Source: an uncultured Oscillospiraceae bacterium
Lineage (GTDB): Bacteria > Bacillota > Clostridia > Oscillospirales > Oscillospiraceae
Direction of reading: 5' to 3'
DNA: 61,845 nt
NCBI GenBank assembly: GCA_934589145.1
Contig: CAKTNW010000011.1
Location: 1-61,845 of the forward strand
Below, in pieces: positions 51,829 to 60,175 of this stretch. Position numbers and translations under genes: made by a program. Every line of letters starts with the position of its first letter. The stretch's first letter is position 1. The notes under the pieces are model-generated. The model was not told the DNA's origin, ran no database searches, and was given only the letters and a program-made list of their open reading frames with translations.

Positions 51829-52970
51829 GGGAAGCGATCATTTTGGCCGGCGGATTTGGAACGCGGCTGGCACATATCGTATCCGATGTACCCAAACCTA
51901 TGGCGTCAGTCTGTGGGCGACCTTTCCTGCGGTTTATTCTAGATGATTTGCAGGAAAAGGGCGTGGAGAAGGTCATCCTCGCGGTGGGCTATAAATGGGA
52001 AACGATCCGCGACTGCTTTGGAGAGCACTACCGGGGTATGCAGCTTCGGTACTCTGTCGAGGATACGCCGCTTTTTACCGGCGGCGCTATAAAAAAGGCG
52101 TTGGCGCAATGCACGAATGAGCGTGTGCTGGTGGTCAACGGCGATACGTACTTCGACGTGGAGTTGGGTAAGCTTTATGAGACAGAGGCTCCCGTTGTTA
52201 TTGCGCTTAAGCGTATGCGCGATTTTTCACGTTACGGCACGGTGTGTATGCAGGATGGTCAAATTACGGGCTTTTGCGAAAAACAGCCCTGCAAGGAAGG
52301 ACTTATTAACGGGGGCATTTACCTTTTGCACCGGGAAATACTCTCTGATATGTCGGATCGGTTTTCGTTTGAAGCAGACTTTCTCGAACAGAAGGTGTCG
52401 GCGCTGACCATGCATGGCGTGGAGAGCGAAGGGTACTTTATCGACATTGGCGTGCCAGAGGACTACGCACTGGCGCAGGAGTCTTTGAGACCGCTGGTCA
52501 AAAGGCACAAGGCGGCCTTCTTTGACCGCGACGGTACGATCAATGTGGATGTGCACTATCTGCATCGTCCGCAGGAGCTGCAATTCATTGACGGTATGCC
52601 GGAATTTATCCGCAAATGGAACGAGTGGGGCTACAAGGTCATTGTGGTGACAAATCAGGCGGGTATAGCGCGAGGCTATTACACAGAGGACGATATGCAC
52701 GTACTGCACCGCTGTATGAACCAGCGCTTGTCGGAGTATGGGGCGCACATTGATGCGTTTTACTTTTGTCCGCATCATCCTGATTTTACCGGCCCGTGTC
52801 ATTGTCGAAAGCCAAAACCTGGCATGATCGAGGAGGCCATTCGAGAGTTTGACCTTGACCCGGCACAGTGCATTCTCTTCGGTGACAAGCCGTGGGACAT
52901 TGAGGCGGGGGAATGCTGCGGAGTAAAGGGCGTGCTGACGGAAGCGAAAACCAAATATGATGTTAGGTGA
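51825..52970 (+). CDS. fused heptose-1-phosphate guanylyltransferase and heptose bisphosphate phosphatase
   Basis: The protein has 381 residues in two enzymes. Residues 1-225 are a nucleotidyltransferase (ILAGGFGTRLAHIVSDVPKP, VNGDTYFDV), matching HddC. Residues 230-381 are a HAD phosphatase of GmhB type (AAFFDRDGTINVD, VTNQAGIARGYY, the zinc loop CPHHPDFTGPCHCRKPKPGM, FGDKPWDIEAG). Together they make GDP-D-glycero-alpha-D-manno-heptose. The fusion removes any doubt that the pathway is the GDP-alpha branch rather than the ADP-beta branch. Confidence 0.88.
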   Translation: MREAIILAGGFGTRLAHIVSDVPKPMASVCGRPFLRFILDDLQEKGVEKVILAVGYKWETIRDCFGEHYRGMQLRYSVEDTPLFTGGAIKKALAQCTNERVLVVNGDTYFDVELGKLYETEAPVVIALKRMRDFSRYGTVCMQDGQITGFCEKQPCKEGLINGGIYLLHREILSDMSDRFSFEADFLEQKVSALTMHGVESEGYFIDIGVPEDYALAQESLRPLVKRHKAAFFDRDGTINVDVHYLHRPQELQFIDGMPEFIRKWNEWGYKVIVVTNQAGIARGYYTEDDMHVLHRCMNQRLSEYGAHIDAFYFCPHHPDFTGPCHCRKPKPGMIEEAIREFDLDPAQCILFGDKPWDIEAGECCGVKGVLTEAKTKYDVR

Positions 52971-52991
52971 TTTGAGAATGGAAGGCGAAAT

Positions 52992-54455
52992 ATGAATGAA
53001 GAATTGAAAGCCAAGGAAAAACGGCGCACATATGCGATGTGGTGCTTGATTGCTATCTGTATCGGAAGCATGATGGCAATTTATTGGAGGTATATTACCA
53101 TTGCGAAGAGCACTGTACCCATAATGGACTTTTGGCACTGGATAGCAATTTATGGGGAGAAGGTACAGAACGGTATAATAACATTCTCAGATTATTTTTA
53201 CTCGGACAAAGGGCAACATATACAGCCGTTACCTATGGCAATACAGTTTACAATTCTGAAATGGTCTCATTTTGACGTGCAGCCATTAGTGGTATGGGGC
53301 TTATTTGTTAGGCTTTTACTTGTGGTTGGCATGGTGGTTTTATTTTGGCGTGCTTACAAGGAGTCCATAACGGCTAATCGTGTTTTCTTTGCGCTTATAT
53401 GCATACTAATGACAGGGTGCATTATTAACTATAACCAGTGGGAACTAACAACAGAACCGTTTTCGTTTGGAAATAGCTTGCGAGTGTTGTTATACTATGC
53501 CTCATTTGCATGGGCTGCGCTTTTCGTGGTAAATATATCGAAGCGGTCACTGTATGGTAATCTGTTGCACGGCGGTTTTTTGGGCGTGTTGTGTGCGTTT
53601 CTCACTATTTTCTTCGGGGCGGCATATTTTGTTGGCCACCTTCCAGCCATAGGAATTGCATTTATCCTTGTACTGTTAAAGGATAAGAAGCACTTCAAAA
53701 AGTACATGCTTCCGTTAGCTCTGTGGTTCGTAATTTCTCTATTTGGGGCAATTATTTACTACTGGCTGTATACACGAGGAGGACGTGCCGATGTGGTGGC
53801 TTCATCTAACGTAGTAATTCTATTTATCCGTATAATTACAGCCGAAATGTTGTTCTGGGGCTCCAGCATACTGCCTGAAAAACTATTATCTACAGTAGGT
53901 CAAGGCCCGTTTTACGTTTGCGGGACACTGATATTCGCGTATATTGTTTGGCTTATTGTTAAACAGGTGAAAACAAAGCAGACGAAACGAAATTTGTTTC
54001 CGCTTATTTGCGTTATATACGCCGTAATAATATCGATGGCGATAGCTTTTGGTCGTGTAGAAGTTTTTGGCGATTCAGTTATGTGTTCCTCGCGTTATGT
54101 GGTGGAAAGCAGCATCGGTTTGTTGGGCATAGTGTGGCTGACATATGAGCAATATCATGTGGACGGGAGTGAGAAAATAGCTATATCCAACGTGGTGCGT
54201 AGTACATATGGAGTTGGAATTGCTGTGGCACTATTTTTCGTAGGAGGATTGACCATTTCTGCCATTTCGGAAATGAGGATTGCCCCGTACAGAGGTGCGT
54301 ATAACGAGAGTATAAAGGAAATAATGCTCAATATTGACGAGCGTTCGGATGAAGAATTGGCAGTAACACAAGGAGAGGCTTCTGATGTCCGAGTAAGTGT
54401 TGCTTTTTTGAAACGCTACAATTTAAGTATCTTTGCAGATAAGGAAGAGCATTGA
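52992..54455 (+). CDS. polytopic membrane protein, possible GT-C glycosyltransferase or polymerase
   Basis: The protein has 487 residues with about eleven hydrophobic helices. A short basic N-terminus comes first, and an extracytoplasmic loop after helix 1 holds conserved-looking acidic and aromatic residues (IMDFWHWIAIYGEKV, YFYSDKGQHIQPLP). An early 'D-x-W/H' loop after the first helix is typical of GT-C enzymes, so a polyprenyl-phosphate-sugar-using transferase is plausible; a Wzy-like polymerase is the alternative. The gene is AT-rich compared with the rhamnose genes. No family was recognised with certainty. Confidence 0.65.
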   Translation: MNEELKAKEKRRTYAMWCLIAICIGSMMAIYWRYITIAKSTVPIMDFWHWIAIYGEKVQNGIITFSDYFYSDKGQHIQPLPMAIQFTILKWSHFDVQPLVVWGLFVRLLLVVGMVVLFWRAYKESITANRVFFALICILMTGCIINYNQWELTTEPFSFGNSLRVLLYYASFAWAALFVVNISKRSLYGNLLHGGFLGVLCAFLTIFFGAAYFVGHLPAIGIAFILVLLKDKKHFKKYMLPLALWFVISLFGAIIYYWLYTRGGRADVVASSNVVILFIRIITAEMLFWGSSILPEKLLSTVGQGPFYVCGTLIFAYIVWLIVKQVKTKQTKRNLFPLICVIYAVIISMAIAFGRVEVFGDSVMCSSRYVVESSIGLLGIVWLTYEQYHVDGSEKIAISNVVRSTYGVGIAVALFFVGGLTISAISEMRIAPYRGAYNESIKEIMLNIDERSDEELAVTQGEASDVRVSVAFLKRYNLSIFADKEEH

Positions 54456-54472
54456 AAAAAGAGGGAAGGCCT

Positions 54473-55603
54473 ATGATCTCATTCAACATACCCCCCTGCG
54501 TGGGGGACGAGCTTACATACGTCAAGCAGGCGATGGATTCGCACAAGATCTGCGGAGACGGACAATTTACGAAAAAATGCAACAGTTGGATGGAAGAACG
54601 CTTTCATGCTAAGAAGGTGCTTCTGACCACCAGCGGTTCTACCGCGCTGGACATGGCTGCACTGCTGTGTGACATCAAGCCCGGCGACGAGGTAATCCTG
54701 CCCAGCTACACGTTTTCCAGTACGGCCAACGCTTTCGTACTGGCGGGTGCAACACTTGTGTTTGTGGATATTCGTCCCGACACCATGAACATTGACGAGA
54801 CCAAGATCGAAGCCGCCATCACAGACCGCACCAAGGTCATCGTGCCAGTGCATTATGCCGGCGTGGCCTGCGAGATGGATACCATCATGGACATCGCCCG
54901 CCGCCACGGCCTGATGGTGGTGGAGGACGCGGCGCAGGGCGTGATGAGCACTTACAAGGGCCGTGCGCTGGGTACGATTGGTGATTTTGGCTGCTACTCG
55001 TTCCACGAGACAAAAAATTACTCCATGGGAGAAGGTGGCGCGCTGGTCATCAACAACGCGGCCTTTGACGAGCGGGCCGAGATCCTGCGGGAAAAGGGCA
55101 CGAACCGTGCCAAGTTCTTCCGCGGACAGGTGGACAAGTATACATGGGTGGACTTCGGCGATAGCTATCTGCCCAGTGAGCTGAACGCTGCATACCTCTG
55201 GGCACAGCTGGAAAGAGCTGACGAGATCAATAATGACCGTCTGGCCACATGGCGGGAATACTGGAACGCGTTCCAGTCGCTTTCCCTAACAGGGAAAGCG
55301 AACCTCCCTGTTGTCCCGGATGGGTGCGTACATAATGCCCACATGTTCTATCTGAAGCTGAGAAATTTGCAGGAACGCACGGCGTTTATCAGCTATATGA
55401 AGGAGCATGGCGTGCAGTGCGTGTTTCATTATATTCCGCTGCATTCCGCTCCGGCGGGGCTGAAGTTCGGGCGGTTCCACGGAGAAGATGAATATACGAC
55501 AAAAGAGAGTGAACGTCTTGTCCGCCTGCCGCTGTACTACGGGATGACACAGGAGGATAGAGAAAAGGTAATTACAGGGGTAAAGGAGGTGCTGGGAAGA
55601 TGA
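54473..55603 (+). CDS. rffA: dTDP-4-amino-4,6-dideoxyhexose transaminase (RffA/WecE-like)
   Basis: The protein has 376 residues from ATG 54473, behind GGGAAGG. It belongs to the PLP-dependent DegT/DnrJ/EryC1 family. The cofactor Lys lies in SFHETKNYSMGEGG, with TTSGSTALDMAAL and EDAAQGVMSTYKGR upstream. The HETKN motif is typical of RffA (WecE). It would convert a dTDP-4-keto-6-deoxyhexose, supplied by rfbB, into a 4-amino sugar. It is GC-rich like the rfb genes and unlike its neighbours. Confidence 0.88.
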   Translation: MISFNIPPCVGDELTYVKQAMDSHKICGDGQFTKKCNSWMEERFHAKKVLLTTSGSTALDMAALLCDIKPGDEVILPSYTFSSTANAFVLAGATLVFVDIRPDTMNIDETKIEAAITDRTKVIVPVHYAGVACEMDTIMDIARRHGLMVVEDAAQGVMSTYKGRALGTIGDFGCYSFHETKNYSMGEGGALVINNAAFDERAEILREKGTNRAKFFRGQVDKYTWVDFGDSYLPSELNAAYLWAQLERADEINNDRLATWREYWNAFQSLSLTGKANLPVVPDGCVHNAHMFYLKLRNLQERTAFISYMKEHGVQCVFHYIPLHSAPAGLKFGRFHGEDEYTTKESERLVRLPLYYGMTQEDREKVITGVKEVLGR

Positions 55604-56664
55604 AGAAAATCATTGTTTTTGGAGCGACCGGCAACACAGGCGTCTATTTTACTGATTACTGTAAAAAAAACCTCGACCCACAGGAATACGAGGTTATTGC
55701 TGTCGGCAGAAAGAACACGAACATCTTCGAGGATAATCACATCACTTATTACCGGGCTGATATTCGAAAGCAAGACGATTTTGAACAGTTACCACGGGAT
55801 GATGTATACGCAGTTGTGAATATGGCAGGGCTCCTTCCTGCGTATTTGCGTGAATATGACCCATTTGCCTACGTAGATACCAATATTATCGGCGCACTTC
55901 GAATTTTGGAATATGCTCGAAAGGTGGGTGCAGATCGTGTTTTATACACCCAAACATGGGCGGAGATGGCGGGATATTGGGGCAAGGAAGAGGTGCTGCG
56001 TCCGTCCATGCGGCATAGCCTGTGCTACACGGGCGATCATGCTTTCTATGCGATTACAAAATCCATGATTGTCGATACAATGGAGCATTATCATCAGGAA
56101 TACGGTCTCAAGAACTTTGTATTCAGATTGCCCAATATATACCTGTATAGTCCGGAAAAAACATATTATGTAAATTGCACCGAACGCCCAATTGCGTATC
56201 GCTATATGATTGACAGGGCTATTGCGGGACAAGATATTGAGCTGTGGGGCAACCCTGATGCATTCAAGGACATTGTTTATGTGAAAGATTTATGTCAGAT
56301 GATGGCAAAAGCATTAACTGCACAAGTGGACGGCGGTACGTATAATGTTGGAACGGGGATAAAAACGACACTGCGTGAGCAAATTGAAGGGATTATTCGG
56401 GTGTTTTCACCAGACAACCATCCCTCAAGAATCATTCCCTGCCCGGAAAAACCGTCGTTTGTTAGCTTTGTAATGGACGTAGAAAATGCCAAAAATGATT
56501 TAGGCTATTCTCCGCAGTATGATTACATTTCATATTTGCGGGACTACAAAGTCGAAATGGAAAAGAAACGGTTTGACCGTTTGTGGCAAAAAACAGAAGA
56601 CATTGGAGAAGTAGGAAAGGAACAGAATATGGAACAGAATCGTAATATATATATATATAATTGA
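55600..56664 (+). CDS. NAD-dependent sugar epimerase/dehydratase; (AT)7 tract at 3' end
   Basis: The protein has 354 residues with ATGA overlap to the transaminase. It is an extended SDR: FGATGNTGVYFTDYC at the N-terminus, an ITKSM segment with Tyr (FYAITK) as the YxxxK site, and FKDIVYVKDL. The sugar substrate is unknown. The natural end of the family lies near RFDRLWQ; the extra 26 residues include an in-frame ATG (56629) behind GGAAAGGAA and end in NIYIYN from an (AT)7 tract. The tail may be a separate small leader ORF read in the same frame. Confidence 0.82.
   Translation: MKKIIVFGATGNTGVYFTDYCKKNLDPQEYEVIAVGRKNTNIFEDNHITYYRADIRKQDDFEQLPRDDVYAVVNMAGLLPAYLREYDPFAYVDTNIIGALRILEYARKVGADRVLYTQTWAEMAGYWGKEEVLRPSMRHSLCYTGDHAFYAITKSMIVDTMEHYHQEYGLKNFVFRLPNIYLYSPEKTYYVNCTERPIAYRYMIDRAIAGQDIELWGNPDAFKDIVYVKDLCQMMAKALTAQVDGGTYNVGTGIKTTLREQIEGIIRVFSPDNHPSRIIPCPEKPSFVSFVMDVENAKNDLGYSPQYDYISYLRDYKVEMEKKRFDRLWQKTEDIGEVGKEQNMEQNRNIYIYN
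56645..56658 (+). repeat. (AT)7 microsatellite
   Basis: Seven AT units sit at the 3' end of the epimerase frame. In the present length translation ends at TGA 56662-56664. Gain of one unit would continue the frame to TAA 56741-56743, which overlaps the ATG of the acyltransferase gene (TAATG). Confidence 0.85.
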
Positions 56665-56742
56665 TACGAACATCTTGACTACCTGCTGCATGGCAAAAAG
56701 GTCAGTGCGTGATAGTTCACCACAGGCAGGAGGGCAGCAGTA

Positions 56743-57327
56743 ATGTATACCCCCCAAGAGCATGACATGATGCAAGAATTTATGGGACAGGCAGTTGTCT
56801 CCAAACTTAAGGCAAGCGGTGAAGGAGTCAAAGTCTACCCCTGTGCAAAGATTTGTTCACCGGAGCGCGTCGCAATCGGCGATCATACACGGTTGTGTGA
56901 CTACGTTTTGATTCATCCAGAACATGGCGAAATTATCATTGGGCGGTATTGCGATTTTGAACCATTCAGCCTTATTTGGGGCGCTGGCCGGCTAATTATT
57001 GGCGATTTTGTCAATTTTGGGCCGGGAATGAAAATCATGGGAAATGCCTATGAATATCGCGAGGGCGATATTGCGGTAGGTACAGTGGAGCAGACACACA
57101 AGGGAATCATCGAAGGTGATCTGGTTATCGAAGATCATGTGTACTTTGGCGCAGATGTAACGGTACTGGCCGGCGTTCATAAAATTGGTGAGGGTGCTTT
57201 CATCGGTGCACAGGCGTTGGTAACACATGATTTAGATCCGTGGGGTGTTTATGTCGGTTCCCCCGCAAGAAAAATTGGTGAACGTCCGCAAGGCGCAAAA
57301 GAAAAAGTAAAGGAATATGGGTTGTAA
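56743..57327 (+). CDS. hexapeptide-repeat acyltransferase
   Basis: The protein has 194 residues from ATG 56743, behind GCAGGAGGG. The left-handed beta-helix pattern is clear: ERVAIGDHTRLCDYVLI, GEIIIGRYCDF, then IEDHVYFGADVTVLAGV, IGEGAFIGAQALVT, and the end YVGSPARKIGERP. It is of the WbbJ/PglD kind and would use acetyl-CoA on a sugar, plausibly the 4-amino group made by the transaminase (inference). Confidence 0.88.
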   Translation: MYTPQEHDMMQEFMGQAVVSKLKASGEGVKVYPCAKICSPERVAIGDHTRLCDYVLIHPEHGEIIIGRYCDFEPFSLIWGAGRLIIGDFVNFGPGMKIMGNAYEYREGDIAVGTVEQTHKGIIEGDLVIEDHVYFGADVTVLAGVHKIGEGAFIGAQALVTHDLDPWGVYVGSPARKIGERPQGAKEKVKEYGL

Positions 57328-57346
57328 GACAACTTTGGGATAATAA

Positions 57347-58291
57347 ATGGACATATCTGTGGTAATCCCGGTTTACGGCTGCCGGGAAGCATTGCCTGAA
57401 CTACATAGGCGTTTGACGGCGGTATTGAGCACGATGACTTCAGAATATGAGATCGTTTTGGTCAATGATGCCTGTCCACAAAACTCGTGGGAAGTAATTG
57501 AGCAGATTTGCAAAAAAGACGGGCATGTGGTGGGCTTAGAATTATCCCGCAATTTTGGTCAACTAAGGGCTACCGCTGCGGGGCTCGATTATGCCAAAGG
57601 GAATTGGGTAGTTGTCATGGATTGTGATTTGCAGGACAGACCTGAGGAAATTCCTAACCTGTACGCAAAGGCCATGGAGGGCTACGATGTTGTATTTGCC
57701 CGCCGGAAGGAACGACATGATTCTAAGTTGAAGGTTTTTGTATCCAACTGCTTTTACAAGATTTATTCCATTGCAACAGACCAACCCTATGACGGTGCGA
57801 TCTGCAACTTCAGTATAGCTAACCGAAAAGTTATCGATGCATACTGCAAGATGCGGGAGTACCACCGTGGCTATGTAATGTATATTCAGTGGATGGGATT
57901 CCGTGAAGCGGTGTTGGATGTAGAGCATCAGGATCGTTTTGCGGGGAAATCTGGGTACAACTTCAAAAAGCGTATGCAGATGGCGCTGGAACTCTTGACA
58001 TCTCAATCGGACAAGATGCTTCGTTTTACGGCAAAGGCGGGGCTGATTATAGCGGGGGTGTCGCTGCTTGCAATTTTGTTCTTTGTAATTCGCTATTTTA
58101 CAGTACATATTCAAATGGGCTGGACGAGTATTATAGCTGCGGTGTTCCTTATGGGAGGATTAACGATTGCAAGTATCGGTATTGTTGGCATCTATGTCGG
58201 GAATATCTTCATGGAGGTCAAACACAGACCGCTATATATTGTGCGCCAGCAGTTGAACAACCATTCGGAAAAAGCGGAGGATACACCATGA
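57347..58291 (+). CDS. polyprenyl-phosphate glycosyltransferase (GtrB/ArnC/DPM-like GT2)
   Basis: The protein has 314 residues. The GT2 domain (ISVVIPVYGCREALPELH, VNDACPQNSW, SRNFGQLRATAAGLDYA, MDCDLQDRPEEIPNL) is of the dolichol-phosphate-mannose-synthase type. It is followed by two membrane helices (about 225-250 and 262-288), as in GtrB and ArnC. It transfers a sugar to undecaprenyl phosphate on the cytoplasmic leaflet, upstream of a flippase. Confidence 0.88.
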   Translation: MDISVVIPVYGCREALPELHRRLTAVLSTMTSEYEIVLVNDACPQNSWEVIEQICKKDGHVVGLELSRNFGQLRATAAGLDYAKGNWVVVMDCDLQDRPEEIPNLYAKAMEGYDVVFARRKERHDSKLKVFVSNCFYKIYSIATDQPYDGAICNFSIANRKVIDAYCKMREYHRGYVMYIQWMGFREAVLDVEHQDRFAGKSGYNFKKRMQMALELLTSQSDKMLRFTAKAGLIIAGVSLLAILFFVIRYFTVHIQMGWTSIIAAVFLMGGLTIASIGIVGIYVGNIFMEVKHRPLYIVRQQLNNHSEKAEDTP

Positions 58292-59427
58292 AAAAACTTG
58301 CCATCATCGGTGCATCGTACTTACAGCTCCCTCTCATTGAAAAAGCGAAGTCCATGGGTATTGAGACCCATGTGTTTGCCTGGGCGGCTAACGATGTGGG
58401 CGAAACTGCCGCCGATCATTTTTACCCCATCAGCATAGTGGAAAAGGAACAGATATTGGACAAATGCCGTCAGATCGGGATTGACGGCATTTGTTCCATC
58501 GCGTCTGACCTCGCTATGCTGGCGGTAAACTATGTGGCCGAACAGATGGGGCTGACCGGCAATTCTATGGAGTGTACGCTGCGCTCTACAAACAAGCACC
58601 TGATGCGTCAGGCGTTTGAACAGCACGGAGATCCTTCGCCTAAGAGCCTTTTGGTGGAGTGCGTGGATGATCTGCGAAGTGTGCCGCTGCATTATCCTGT
58701 GATCGTTAAGCCCACGGACCGTTCCGGCAGCCGGGGCATCACAAAGCTGGACAGCCCGAACGGTCTTGCGGAGGCTATCGAAAACGCCAAGTCGCAGGGG
58801 TTTGAAAAGAAGGCGTTGGTGGAGGAATTTGCCACTGGGCAGGAATACAGCGTGGAGTACATATCCTGGCAGGGTGAGCACCATTTCTTGGCGCTGACCC
58901 ACAAATACACCACTGGCGCACCGGGCTTTATTGAGACGGGGCATTTAGAGCCTGCGCCGGTATCAGAGGAAACCGTGGAACGCGTCAAGGCGGCGGTGTC
59001 CCATGCCCTCAACAGTCTTGGTATCCGATACGGTGCGTCCCACAGCGAACTGAAGATCGATGCGGATGGGCGTATTATGCTCATTGAGATCGGCGGACGT
59101 ATGGGCGGCGACTTTATCGGCAGCGATTTGGTGGAGCTTTCTACCGGCGTGGATTATGTCAGAGCCGTCATTGATGCGGCGTTGGGCGAAAGGCCTGCCC
59201 TGACGCACAAGGCCCACAGCGCCGCGGCGGTTCGTTTTGTTTTCTCTCAGGAGGATGTGGATGTTCTTGCACGCATCAAGCGTGAGCACCCGGAACTGTT
59301 GGTACGCGAGGACGTGGACACATCCTTCGACCATCCGGTGACAGACAGTGCCACGCGCTTTGGGTATTACCTGCTGCGGGGAGAGGATGTATCGCTGCTG
59401 CAGCAGTATATGCCCAAGGACAAATAA
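58288..59427 (+). CDS. ATP-grasp ligase
   Basis: The protein has 379 residues, overlapping the previous gene by ATGA. The pre-ATP-grasp domain starts MKKLAIIGASYLQLPLIEKA. The ATP-grasp fold has VIVKPTDRSGSRGI, ALVEEFATGQEYSVEY, and MLIEIGGRMGGDF with the Mg-binding Glu. It would join a carboxylate to an amine using ATP. In this operon the amine may be the 4-amino sugar, giving an aminoacyl- or acylamido-sugar (inference only). Confidence 0.82.
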   Translation: MKKLAIIGASYLQLPLIEKAKSMGIETHVFAWAANDVGETAADHFYPISIVEKEQILDKCRQIGIDGICSIASDLAMLAVNYVAEQMGLTGNSMECTLRSTNKHLMRQAFEQHGDPSPKSLLVECVDDLRSVPLHYPVIVKPTDRSGSRGITKLDSPNGLAEAIENAKSQGFEKKALVEEFATGQEYSVEYISWQGEHHFLALTHKYTTGAPGFIETGHLEPAPVSEETVERVKAAVSHALNSLGIRYGASHSELKIDADGRIMLIEIGGRMGGDFIGSDLVELSTGVDYVRAVIDAALGERPALTHKAHSAAAVRFVFSQEDVDVLARIKREHPELLVREDVDTSFDHPVTDSATRFGYYLLRGEDVSLLQQYMPKDK

Positions 59428-59451
59428 TCTTGCCAAAGCGGATGTGATGAT

Positions 59452-59802
59452 TTGAAAGAGTATAAAACACTTATCCTGCTCCATTTAATGCTGATGATCT
59501 ATTCCATGAGCGGTATTTTCAGTAAGCTGGCAGCCGGGCAGCCGTTTCTCAGCTTCCGCTTTTGCCTGTATTACGGCGTGATCATCGCACTGCTGGGATT
59601 GTATGCCATCGGTTGGCAGCAGATCATCAAGCGTATGCCGCTGACGCTGGCCTTTGCTAATAAGGCGGTCACCACCGTGTGGGGGCTTGTGTGGGGACTG
59701 CTGTTTTTCCAGGAGCGGGTCACAGTGGGCAAGCTGGCTGGCATCGCCCTGATCGTGGCCGGGGTCGTGGTGTTCTCCACGGCGGACAAGGAGGCGGGCT
59801 GA
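59452..59802 (+). CDS. EmrE/EamA-like small membrane transporter, half 1
   Basis: The protein has 116 residues starting at TTG 59452 with a weak site; no in-frame ATG or GTG precedes it because of a stop at 59451-59453 in the competing frame. Four hydrophobic helices are seen, with NKAVTTVWGLVWGLLFFQERV in helix 3. It resembles ArnE/small-multidrug-resistance halves. With the following gene it forms a likely heterodimeric lipid-linked-sugar flippase. It overlaps the next start (TGATG). Confidence 0.8.
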   Translation: MKEYKTLILLHLMLMIYSMSGIFSKLAAGQPFLSFRFCLYYGVIIALLGLYAIGWQQIIKRMPLTLAFANKAVTTVWGLVWGLLFFQERVTVGKLAGIALIVAGVVVFSTADKEAG

Positions 59803-60155
59803 TGGAAAAGCCTATGTTGTTCTATGCGGGCTTGCTGCTGCTGGGCGTTTTTCTCAGCGCCATCTCACAGGTCATGCTGAAGAAAGCGGCACTGCGGCAG
59901 TACCCGAACAAGATCCGCGAGTACCTGAACCCGCTGGTCATCATCGCCTATACGATTTTCGTGGGTACGACCTTCCTCAGCATTTACGCCTACAAGGGCA
60001 TCCCGTTGTCCATGGGCCCTGTGCTGGAGGCCACCAGCTACATCTATGTGACCATCTTCGGCGTAACAATCTTCAAAGAGAAGCTCAATCGGCGCAAGCT
60101 CATCGGCCTTGCGCTGATCGTGTTGGGCATTATTGTGTATTCCCTACTGGGGTAG
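59802..60155 (+). CDS. EmrE/EamA-like small membrane transporter, half 2
   Basis: The protein has 117 residues and four membrane helices, with SQVMLKKAAL in helix 1 and 'ATSYIYVTIFGVTIFKEKL' at the helix 3-4 turn, the classic EmrE/ArnF pattern. The start overlaps the previous stop, typical for paired ArnE/ArnF-like subunits. It is predicted to flip the undecaprenyl-phosphate sugar made by the GtrB-like enzyme. Confidence 0.82.
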   Translation: MEKPMLFYAGLLLLGVFLSAISQVMLKKAALRQYPNKIREYLNPLVIIAYTIFVGTTFLSIYAYKGIPLSMGPVLEATSYIYVTIFGVTIFKEKLNRRKLIGLALIVLGIIVYSLLG

Positions 60156-60175
60156 AGAGATGTTAGGAGGAGAGC

